64,000 nt of DNA from positions 4,929,356 to 4,993,355 of the forward strand of contig NC_083636.1 in NCBI RefSeq assembly GCF_963576545.1, read 5' to 3'. The notes under the pieces are model-generated. The model worked only from the letters and a program-made list of their open reading frames with translations. It did no database searches and was not told the DNA's origin. Within the stretch, counting starts at the first letter, position 1. Each line of letters opens with the position of its first letter. Made by a program: the position numbers and the translations under genes. The stretch is from Limanda limanda. Taxonomy: Eukaryota; Chordata; Actinopteri; Pleuronectiformes; Pleuronectidae. Positions 54,701 through 64,000 of this stretch are shown piece after piece.

Positions 54701-56810
54701 ACGTTGTATTGCATTGTGAAACTGACATTTGTGTTAGGAGACTCTGGAAGTCAGATCCTATTTGGATAAAGTAACAAAAATGTGCAGGTAAATAAATGGT
54801 TACCAGGGCACAGCTTTACTCCAGCTGATAATATTACTGGATTAAAACATTACTCATGGAAATTGTGTTCGAGGCACAAACGTTTCTCTATTTCTTCGTC
54901 TTTCACATCCTGCAGAAAAGACGCATCCCCATCAGGTTCAATAAATCCAGGTCGACATGACTGTTTTCGTCATGGAGATCATATTCAGAGTTAAAGTAAT
55001 CAGGTTGTAGTGGTTGCTAGGTGATGGTTGGAGGCTCTGAAATGCATCATGCTATTAGGAGTCCTTGAAAGTATAGATGTTTAGATACCTGGCAAAATAT
55101 CAGCTACATTATCAGACTGAATTATGTTAAGCTCCTCTGTGGTATCTAACATCCTCTTAATCCACATTAAATCTTGGTTTCAGGAAACATTCCTCTGTCC
55201 TTCTTCAACTGCAGCCATTGTTTAGCAATCTGTGTTTTAAGTATTCATGTACCAAGAGTTACTGGTGATCCATCCCAGTGTGCACTCAGCCTGCAGCTCC
55301 GTGCATCCAGGCCCTACAGACCTGAATGGTAAAGGCCCACTGTAGATAATGGATTTTTCCCCTTGTGTTTCACAACCCATTGACTTTGTACTTTGAAAAT
55401 AAGCAAATGTAAATAGCGAATTCCTGGATATGGCCCTTAAAAGGCCTGTTGAATCTCCTCTCTGCACTTTGTTCACCTGACATTTCCAGACTGCTGCCTG
55501 TTGGATGCTGTGAAGCCACGAGAAGGTCATCTGTTATCTATATTGTATGATACTGATTGTATTGCTCTGTAGTTTCATTACATCTCGATTTATTTTATTT
55601 ATTATTGTGCAGACAGGTGGTCGTACTTTTCTTTACCCCTGCAGCAGATAGATGTGAAATGTCATTACAGTTCTAAATTCATCCTAAAGCTCTGCACGGG
55701 CTTTGCTGGCTGTGGCTTTTTAGCGTCCCCCCTTCCTGTGTGCAAAGCAGATCTCTAATGACGTGGGCCATGAAACATAAGTGCATCGCACGCTGTTAAT
55801 GAAGAGCATCACAGTCGGCTACTGTTGTAGATAACTGAAGCTACAGTGCCACGTAATCACCAAATAATTGTGGGCAACAGCATGAAGCTCTTGGGTTGAA
55901 AAGGCTTTTTGTTATTTTGTTGTGTGCGCCTGGATACACGTGTGTTTGTGTGCACATGCGTGTGTGACTCTCAGGGTTTTCTGGAATTCAATTTAGAAAA
56001 AAGCCATGAACCGCACTTCTATGATTAACCATATATGGTTTCTTTGCGGTGCACATAAATTGCATCTGAGCTAACACAGCCCGGTACTGTAGGGCTTTGT
56101 GTGCTGTTGTAGCTGATATTGATGTGGTGCAGTAACCCGCCGAGGGTCGATATATCATGCGGCCTTACAATTAATGGCACAGCACCACCAGTGAACTTGG
56201 CCATCTGTATGCTAGTTAAGAAATGGCTGAGGAGATTAGAGCCCATCGAACGATAATATCAGAGGGAGAGGATGCATGGAGGTGGAGGGATCCCAGACTG
56301 AGGGAACATTTGTGAGAGAGAGAGGGGGAGGAAGAAAACCAAAAAACAGTGAAATACCAACAGAAGAACAAGATTGGACATTTTAATGGCACAGAAAGGA
56401 AAGATAAAATGAGAGGAACATGCATATAGACGACGCACAGGCAGGGGAGTGAGGAGAAGGAGCTGAGACATGGATGCACAGTTTCACTCTGGATTCTTAA
56501 GGAGTCACAGGTGAAGACATACGAAGCTTTTCTAGAATCCGACGCCGAAAAAAAAGAGAAACCTGCACGACCCAGCTCCTGCAGAACCACAAGAGTGTTT
56601 TTTTTAGGGGAGGCGGATGAGAACTGGACAACAGGCTCCGTGCGAGCAGGTTTTAAAAACCACAGGCAATGATTATGCAGGACCACGCGTTCTAAAGTTG
56701 ACTGGCTTCCAACATTTCCCCTGATTAGCATTCCGCTCCACGTCAATGAGGCAGCCCCCTCTAACTAGTCAGGAATAAGAATGGATAGTCCTCACTCCCC
56801 CAACACAGAT

Positions 56811-56832
56811 CCCCCCCCCCCCCCCCCCCCCC
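56811..56832. repeat. Poly-C homopolymer (22 C) in the lrrtm4 intron
   Basis: Twenty-two consecutive C (G on the transcribed RNA), about 420 nt downstream of the exon 1 donor. Confidence 0.97.
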
Positions 56833-57249
56833 TCGATTCTCCCCCAATTTTTTTTTTGAGGGGATCAAATCCTGATGCGCAAAGTCTTGGGGAAAACCAG
56901 AGATTGTGTGTCCTGGGGTGTCTCATGATCGATACCCGTCAGTGAAATGGAGGGAACAGTATGTTGCAGCACAGGCTCCATGCACATTCCTCAAGCTCCA
57001 TGATCCACTTGACTTTAGAAGAAGATGCCCAAAACCCCTCAATAGCATGAAAACACGATGATTTTCCTTTTTCCTTTTGACGCAAAACATTTACACCAGA
57101 TTCCTCTCGGAGAAGTCTATACATTTTATAAAGGAAGGTGAGGGTGGGGGGTGCATAACGAAAAAAGGAGGACAACTGGAGCATCCAACCAACCCACGCA
57201 ATGTAAGGGAATGAAAAAAAACCAAGATGGTACCACGACCAGAACTTAC

Positions 57250-57253
57250 CCAT
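57250..57253 (-). CDS. lrrtm4: lrrtm4 exon 1 coding start (ATG plus one base)
   Basis: On the minus strand the sequence GCGGAT-ATGG-GTAAGTTC places an ATG (57253-57251) with G at -3 and G at +4, followed one base later by a consensus 5' splice site (intron starts 57249, GTAAGT). Exon 2 begins GC-TCT-GCT after ATAG, so the join reads ATG-GGC-TCT-GCT (M-G-S-A) in the correct phase. It restores a normal signal peptide ([18 protein letters not shown]). LRRTM3 and LRRTM4 of other vertebrates also begin M-G. The agreement of phase, consensus sites and product is strong, but no transcript was available. Confidence 0.85.
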
Positions 57254-58300
57254 ATCCGCGGATCTGTCAGCTCCAGCCTACAGGTTCGAATGGCTCCTGG
57301 TCCGCATGACGCGCAGTCCACAGGCAGGTGATCCGGATCCGGGACCCGGTGTCTCCAAAGCGCACCAGCCCTGTCCTCTCTCCCTGGTCCTCTCTCCCGG
57401 TCCTCTCCCCGGTCCTGGATGCTCGATCCGGATCAGTTCTGCAGCTGGGACCGCGAGACCGAACCGGGGCTAGTGTCATTTACTTCCCAATATCCAGATG
57501 TCAGGGTTGGGGGGGGGGGGAAACAATCCTTTACTCCCTCTCCAGGTCTCCGCGGAGCCAGGAACCGTCCTCTCTCCTCTCTGTGTGATTTTTTTTTTTT
57601 TTTTCAACTTACAGCCAAAAGGAGCACTGCAGTGTGCGCAGAGAATCACGCAGCGCCATCCCAGCGACGCATGTCAGTCGGAGAGAGAGATTCCGCGAAA
57701 ACCCTGTGGTGACACAACTTCACAAATACATCTGCACGATGCGCAATAAACAACACACACACACTCACACACAGACACACACAAAAGGCGTAATTTCCCT
57801 CCCCAAAAAACAGGAGTAGATTCCTTCCTCTCTCCCGAGTGAGACCCCCGGCGTCTCTCTGTGTTCTTACAGGATGCTCAGAGGGATCCGCGCATGGCGC
57901 ACAGGGGGGGTGGAGGGTGGGGGGGGGGTGGAAGTAACCACCTTATCCACAAAGCTTGTCAGCGAGACCCCTGCGTATCCCCCACCAAAAAAATCCGCTT
58001 TCTCTCCCCCGGAAAACGTCCCCTCTCCTCGGCTTCTCTCTCCTGCAGCACCGGGTTTTGAGATGAAAGCTCGACGGCTCCGTTAATCACGCCTGGTGCA
58101 CGTCGAGGCAACTTTAGCAAGGCAGGATCAGGAATGCCCTCTTCTGGCGAGACCGCGACCCGAGTGAGTTCACACACATTTCACGGTGGAGCAAATCCTC
58201 TGAAAGACCCCCAACCGCTCCCTCCCCTTCGCTGCATTTCATTTTTTGAGCGAAATGCAAAATCGTGCAGCTGGAAATTGTAGTTTTGTGTCTCTGCAGC
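57254..58300 (-). promoter_or_regulatory. lrrtm4: CpG-rich lrrtm4 5' UTR and probable promoter region
   Basis: The sequence immediately upstream of the ATG is GC-rich. About 20 CpGs occur in 57250-57480, including repeated GATCCGGATC palindromes (~57330 and ~57426), and a run of GGTCCTCTC-type repeats lies at 57370-57415. CpG density stays moderately high to about 58.1 kb. A poly-G (~57510-57521), a poly-T (~57589-57604) and a (CA)n (~57754-57784) interrupt it. The transcription start and any extra 5' non-coding exon cannot be placed from sequence alone, and I see no clear TATA box. Confidence 0.5.
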
Positions 58301-58307
58301 CTGCTGT

Positions 58308-58391
58308 GTGTGTGTGTGTGTGTGTGTGTGTGGGAAGTGCACGTTGTGTACTCCTCACAAGTTGCCTGCACACACACACTAGCACCAGCAG

Positions 58392-58430
<39 letters not shown>
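58308..58430. repeat. Two (TG)n tracts around a CA-rich spacer
   Basis: (TG)n at 58308-58332 and 58394-58430, with CACACACAC between them, so the segment can fold back. It lies directly downstream of the RE1 motif relative to lrrtm4. Confidence 0.93.
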
Positions 58431-58432
<2 letters not shown>

Positions 58433-58465
58433 GTCCCGCTGGGATCCAATACAGGGTCTTCACAG

Positions 58466-58486
58466 GGCGCTGTCCGTGGTGCTGAA
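58466..58486 (-). promoter_or_regulatory. Full RE1/NRSE (REST/NRSF binding) motif upstream of lrrtm4
   Basis: On the minus strand the left half-site TTCAGCACC and right half-site GGACAGCGCC are separated by AC, giving the 21-bp RE1 form without a mismatch to the consensus I know. REST recruits corepressors to silence neuronal genes in non-neuronal cells. The motif lies 1,213 bp upstream of the lrrtm4 ATG and points the same way as the gene, so it is a plausible repressor element. A (TG)n tract (58394-58430) lies next to it. Confidence 0.85.
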
Positions 58487-61400
58487 TGCGGACGCGCCGT
58501 TTTCCAGCCACCGTCCAAAAAAAGGGTTTGATTCCCTCCCTCTCCCACCCCCCTCACTCACTTCATGTTTCTATGATAAAAAACCCAACTGGAGCAGAAG
58601 TCATGAACAGAATCCTACTTAACATTCTGCTCTAACCCTGGTATTGGAAATGCAATGGTGCTTAATCGACAGCAGGCCTCCCTGTGCGTCACCCCAGCTG
58701 CCTGTATTTAAGGAAGCGATGGGCAGCTGAATTTTTAATGTGCATGGCATCTGCACCCGGGGGTTGCTAATCTATGTGGTTCCTCCGTTTCCCCCCCCCT
58801 TTCAGCCTCCAACACAACTGGCCTCATAATGAAATATACACATCCTCAATGAGAAGCTTTTAAAGGTGTAACGATCCGCTAACACGCGTCTTAAAGAATT
58901 TATGAAGCATGATGGTTTGTGAAACCTCCTCATTAGCAGAGGTGATTTTTTCTGTTTGAAAAGTGGTTTGTTAACTTCAGCTCCAAGATATTTGAGTTAA
59001 ATATAGCACTTTTATGTACCACTATATATGTAAATCTTGATCCTATATATATTTAAATGATGTTAGATCACAATTCTCTGTAGCACATGAAACTCCCAGA
59101 CAGTTAAGATGCAAACTTAGCAGCAGCTGAGCCAATTACAAACTCAAAATCCCACAAAACCATGATGTTCTCCACTTTTCATTGTGCAAAAACAGGACTT
59201 TTTGAAATTGAAATTGCTCCCAGAAGATGTTTCATCTGAAGCACGAGGGTTTTATTTCCTGCCGCACCTCTAACACTTAGCTAATCACTGCTGTACGCGT
59301 GCCACCAAACGCACCTCTTCACACACATCTTCCACTCCAGTAGGTCGTATTCACAGAGTACCAGGGTCACTGTGGATAAGAGTGTGCATGGTTCACGTCA
59401 ACCCCAGTGATGCTCGGTCCTTCACGTCTTCTCCACGGTAATCCCCAGTCCTGATGAACTAACCAGTTGTAGTGATGAACCCGTTGGTCCGCTCACTGTC
59501 GGCTTCCTGTTTCCAGATATTCGCAAAACCCAGCATCTCGCACTGTAGCCGCCACAGCCTGGGTCTCTGCGCCCGTGCAATTTGGCTGATGACTTAACTT
59601 CTGGATTCCATTCAACAAGCCGAGGCCATTCTGCTGACGGCGCTGAGACAATTAATACACTGTGAAGTTATGGAGACACGGACAGCGCCAGTCCACGGAC
59701 TCCAGCTGTGATTTATCTCCTCAGGAAATATGACTGGATTGTTTACTATCGGCTTTTTTTTTTTTCGTGACCACTGACTTGCATCTGTTCATCCTTTGCA
59801 AGATTTATACACACAAAGGAAAAAGAAAGTTAAGGACCTTGAACAGCCAGGACTCTTATGAACAAATTCTAGTTATAAAAGTAGTTTATCAGAAACACTC
59901 TTCATGAGGAGTTTGATCAGTGAAGAGTTTGTTGCCTGGCAATTTCCACTCGCTGAGCGGTTTCAGGTCGCGGCTGCTGCTGAGGCCTTGAGTCATTTCA
60001 ATAGCGCCGCTTTCCTGAGTTCTATTCATTTATCAGATTGAAACAAAAATCCTTCAAATGCTTATTGTTGTTTTTGTTTTTCATTAGATTGACATTATAA
60101 ACATCAAAGTCTCCACACAGAGAACATTGTGAATTATGTACAAATGGAACAATGCATAATGAAAGAAGAAACAATGCTGAAACTGCAGTGGCGCGCAGCC
60201 CTCTACAAATCAGTGGGTTTCCTGTATATAATGGACACAGGAAAAAGCTGAAATTGTAAATCCAACAAACCAACAACTGAACGCATGACTCAGTGATTTA
60301 AAAGTTTCTTCTCAAGCTGGAACATCTGTCTGGCTTCGTCATCAAGGACAAAGCAGAAGTTAGAAAAAATACAAATCTGCTAGAAATGTTAAAAAACATA
60401 TTCTTCCTTGGGAGATAGAGCAGAGAAAAGACATCAGACATGTACAGAGACGGACGGAGGGAGTGTGAATCGCTCAACTTCCAAACTGCATGGGATGAAT
60501 TTCTGGCCCTTTCACAGGTGGACGTGATCTCCTCAGCGATTCTGACTGCAGGAGATATTCCCGGATCTGTCTCCGGGGTGAGAGACAGCTCTGTTCTGTC
60601 CGTCCCATGTTCACATTACACCGGGACTTGTTCTCTTCCACTGTTCTTTTTTTCTTTTTCCATTTCCTCTGATCTTAAGCCTGGCAGAATAATCTTGACT
60701 TGCCTCAAGGCAATTTTCAACCTGACACCGAGTTTCTGGAGTTCACCTATGAATGTGAATCATAGGAGCAAATATCCAGGGACAGCTTATGCGGTAAATA
60801 CAGTGCTGTGTGAAGGTAAAACTTTTTTTCTCCTGCCTTTGCTTTTTGTTTCTGTTTATTTATTTTTTCTCTTTTATATAAAGAAATATGTTTTTTGGTA
60901 GAAAGAATGTTACATTTCCAAGGTTGCCACAGCAGATGTGGTTGTTGAAAATCTCTGTTTTGCAGTCTCTTCCATTAACCTTTACCCCAAGCTGGGTTTC
61001 AATCTGGACGGCTGTGTAGCACCTGAGCTGGAAGAACATTAAACCAGATCAGATCATGTAAAACAAACGTGATGATTCACTCTGTTGGTACCAGTGACAA
61101 TAAGACATTGACGTTTCTTAACTCCTCCAATCCCCATACTTCAGATACGATTTGCAAAACCAAGGTCAGGTGTTTTTAGAAATGTGATTGTGTCTCTACT
61201 TCAGTTTCAGATCCATTTTGTTGATCCATTATTTTGAGTTGAGTGATGCACAAAGGAAACATCCATTAGCCTACCCTGGAAACACACCTCACAGTGTTGG
61301 GCAGTTATTCTGTCTTTTTATCAATAACTAAGGCTACAGACCTGCAACATTAAGGACACATGCTTGTGTCTTTGCTTTGCTTTGGATGTGATAGAATGAG

Positions 61401-63959
61401 AGTTGGTGTGAGTTTGAGCTCCCATCAACTCAAAGCTTCTGATGAAACTTTTCTCTCTGTAGGAGTCGGTCCCAGTGATGATTTGGATCAGTCATTGCAG
61501 CTTCATTGATTTTTTTCCACAGTTGAATGTCTCCCAACGACTCGACCAAAGTATCTCTCCATATAGCAGGTCCAACTTCCAATCAGGAAGATTTACGATG
61601 TAAATTCAAATATACATACGGCACCACTGGGTTCTTTAAACTGGTTTCTTAATCTGGAAAAGCAGGAACCAGCATATCAGCCCTAGAGAGACATAAAGAT
61701 GCACTTTTAAAAACTGAAACTGGTCAGTGGATGTGAAGTTAGAAATCTTAAAGTCCAATGTTGTTGGTTGGATTTCATTTTTTTTCATCAATCATATTAG
61801 GATTTGTTCTACTTTTCCTTTTATTCCCTGAAATCCGACCCATTGTTTTGATTGTCTGATTTTGTCTATGATCCTCAGTTTTCTCTGTTATCTCTGTTAT
61901 ATCTGATTATATCAGAGGCAGTTATCGAATCATCTGTTTCCATCCCTCCTCTGATAAGCTGATAATCCACTTGATAATTGCCCTCGAACCCTTTGTGCTA
62001 CTCATGTGGGAATCGCTTCAGATTTTTCTTTTAGTTCGTGCAGCAGATTTAAATTTTACATTCTTGGATGATATTATGAATAAGGCATACAAGAGGATAA
62101 TCGGACCAATTTTAGATCTGATTTGCCGTTTCCCATAATCGCGGGTGGGGGGTTTCCTGACTGGAGGTCAGTCGGTGCCGGTTATAATAATTATCGTCAA
62201 GTGTTGGGGGTTTTACAAATAATCTTAATAGTTTACCTATTGAGTGGCAGCCTCCACGATGTTATAGATATGAGATGTTTATATTTACGATAATCGGCTC
62301 TTTCACAACCTTGCAACAGCCAATAAGAGCGAGCCGACTTATTGGTGTAGTTTTTCACTCTTAAACAGAACACGACGTTAGTCCTCCTCCATGTTTGATT
62401 TTCCTCTGAAGTCACATAAGTTTTCCAAACTCCGGTTCAGAAATTAGCGGCAATCAAATCAAAGTCGTTTGCCAACCACCATCAAAACCTGAGTAAGAAG
62501 AATCGGTTAGATTTTCAGTTTCGTGTCTGACGATTACGAGATTAAAGATCGGTTAAATCAATGAAAAACTCAGGGACATAGAGCCACTATAGAAACATTG
62601 GGACTATAATGGGATTTAAACTTTCTGAATTAGCCTTTAACGTCTGAAACTGTATATTCTTGGCCAGTATAAAGAATAAACTCTTTGGTGCTTTTGTCTT
62701 TTCTTCTATTACACATACATAAAGATATACAAACTATTTAATAACATTTAAAAAATCTCAGTCTTGCATAGTTGTGGAACAAATTGCATAAAGAGGACAA
62801 TTTATTGTTGAACACAGAAAACAAACTGTTTCTCTTCCAGACATGACAACAGTGAGAAAACAGAATTCTGCTGATTTGACACAACACACATCTCTGTAGT
62901 AGAGGAGAGAGTGTGTGTTTCTTCCCTCAGCGTTCCTCCCTGGATTCTGTTCTCGACTGCTTGATCCCGTTGTCGGCTTCATGTGTTTTGTCTTGGCAGA
63001 GACGCGAGACATAAGAGGTGGGCATCTGTGGAGGGTAGTGCTTTGCCATCTGTCCACTGCCCATGGGGTCTCTGTGGACATAAGCTCACATGGGTAGGAC
63101 ATGGGTAGGCAGGGACTGTTCTCTGCACTTTGAGGGTTGTCAACGCAGATGATTCTTCATTTTAATCAGGAATCAAAGAAAATATAAGGGGAAGCAAAAG
63201 GACAAAGAGGAAATAGTCGATCTTAAAGTTGAGTCTCCTCCCAGAAGGATCAGTGAAAAGCTCCAGAGCTGCCTTGTGACGCCATCGTTTCCTCCATGAT
63301 GAATGCAGTCTTGCGTAATGCCTTTCATTGCCACTGAGTCTCTGATACAAGCGGCCTTTCACAACCATGTGGGTCACGAGTAAAGTCACAAGGGATGTCT
63401 GCTAATGCTCTTGGGAGATGGAGGAATTTACATAATGTAAGATGATAAGGATCTATAAACCCAGCGGATCAATGAGGTCCAATTACAGGCCACTGGAGTT
63501 TCTTATCTGCCTCAGTTTAACTTTGTGCCGCCTGTGGTCCTCCACTTTCATTAAATCCCCAATGTGATTAGGGCCGGGTGATTGGCAGCAGAAGATTATC
63601 ACCGAGCGCCATCGCCGGTTTCCCTGCTTTACTTTTGTGTTCAAAGACACAAGAGAAACCTCCTCAAGGACACGTTGTTGTGTCGTCGGCGACAAACGGC
63701 GTTGTTGTGCTTCTCGTTTAACGCCGTTGTCGCGTTGTGTGTCCCTTTATTTTTTTAATAATTCCCGCAAGTAAATGAGTCTTTTATTTGTGACCTCAGC
63801 TAGTGTTTTTGGTTTGTCCCTCATCTTGCAGTTTTCCGGGGGCCTTTGGGAGGCTGGGAGCTGCAGAGGGGGGGGGGGGATGCACCTTTGTTAAAGAGCA
63901 TTCACCTGTGAGAGAGGCAGATCCATCCAAGGTTATAGCCAGGAGGCATCGGGGGGGGA
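58487..63959. other. Upstream flank of lrrtm4, no gene recognised
   Basis: AT-rich non-coding sequence with an RE1 half-site at 59678. The 153-codon plus frame at 60440-60901 is hydrophobic at its end but has no family resemblance. Further 5' non-coding exons of lrrtm4 could lie here unseen. Confidence 0.55.
59678..59689 (+). promoter_or_regulatory. RE1 right half-site
   Basis: The plus strand reads ACGGACAGCGCC, matching the right half of RE1 exactly, but the left half (TATGGAGAC in place of TTCAGCACC) is poor. It lies ~2.4 kb upstream of the lrrtm4 ATG and ~1.2 kb from the full RE1. It may be a weak REST site or chance. Confidence 0.35.
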
Positions 63960-64000
63960 GACACACACACACACACTCACACACACACACACACACACAC
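63960..64000. repeat. (CA)n microsatellite cut by the window end
   Basis: CA units with one CTCA interruption run to the last base. Confidence 0.95.

Noticed and set aside
56216..56746. 176-codon minus-strand frame inside the lrrtm4 intron
   Set aside because: Low-complexity Ser/Leu-rich translation from a purine-rich tract; no homologous family recognised.

Overview
The window looks like euchromatic DNA from a ray-finned (teleost, probably percomorph) fish. Evidence: many long (CA)n/(GT)n, (CT)n and poly-G/C tracts; dispersed sequences typical of teleost genomes (the 'GACGCTTTTATCCAAAGCG' repeat near 22.2 kb, the 'TTTTCTCC-GGTACTCC-ACTTCCTCCCACAG' repeat near 17.8 kb, and the 'CATGACTTTTCCA' element near 37.6 kb); and a vertebrate-type spliced gene with a vertebrate synaptic protein product. 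There are no bacterial operons, no CRISPR array and no convincing tRNA or rRNA gene.

There is one well-supported gene, on the minus strand: an LRRTM4-type leucine-rich-repeat transmembrane neuronal protein. Exon 1 supplies only the ATG and one more base (57253-57250) before a consensus donor (G|GTAAGT). A 5,595-bp intron follows (57249-51655). Exon 2 (51654-50087) encodes the rest. Splicing in silico gives a 523-residue protein with signal peptide, LRRNT, ten 24-residue LRRs, LRRCT, stalk, one membrane helix and an ECEV tail. The stop codon lies inside a second consensus donor (GAG|GTATGA), so a longer spliced isoform is possible; its terminal exon was not found here. The exon-1 region is CpG-rich, and a canonical full-length RE1/NRSE (REST-binding) motif sits at 58466-58486, about 1.2 kb upstream of the ATG, with a right half-site near 59.68 kb. 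A CTCF-like core lies inside the coding exon on the opposite strand.

The other ~56 kb is gene-poor. Layout: 1-7790, non-coding with a CA/GT cluster at 4.0-5.7 kb; 7791-9145, a candidate DNA element with inverted ends, a 9-bp flanking repeat and a ~1-kb telomere-like minisatellite core; 13929-14614, a non-autonomous hAT-like element; 17833-18014 and 22213-22540, teleost dispersed repeats; 24642-25093, an almost fully palindromic MITE with an 8-bp flanking repeat; 29066-30578, an alternating A/B tandem array; 37591-38025, another hAT-like element with an internal hairpin; then non-coding sequence down to the lrrtm4 3' end at 50 kb. The sequence beyond 58.5 kb is lrrtm4 upstream DNA. None of the other open frames has convincing coding features.

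The most interesting points are the minisatellite-bearing element, the RE1 upstream of lrrtm4, the palindromic MITE with YY1-like motifs in both arms, and the stop codon embedded in a splice donor.
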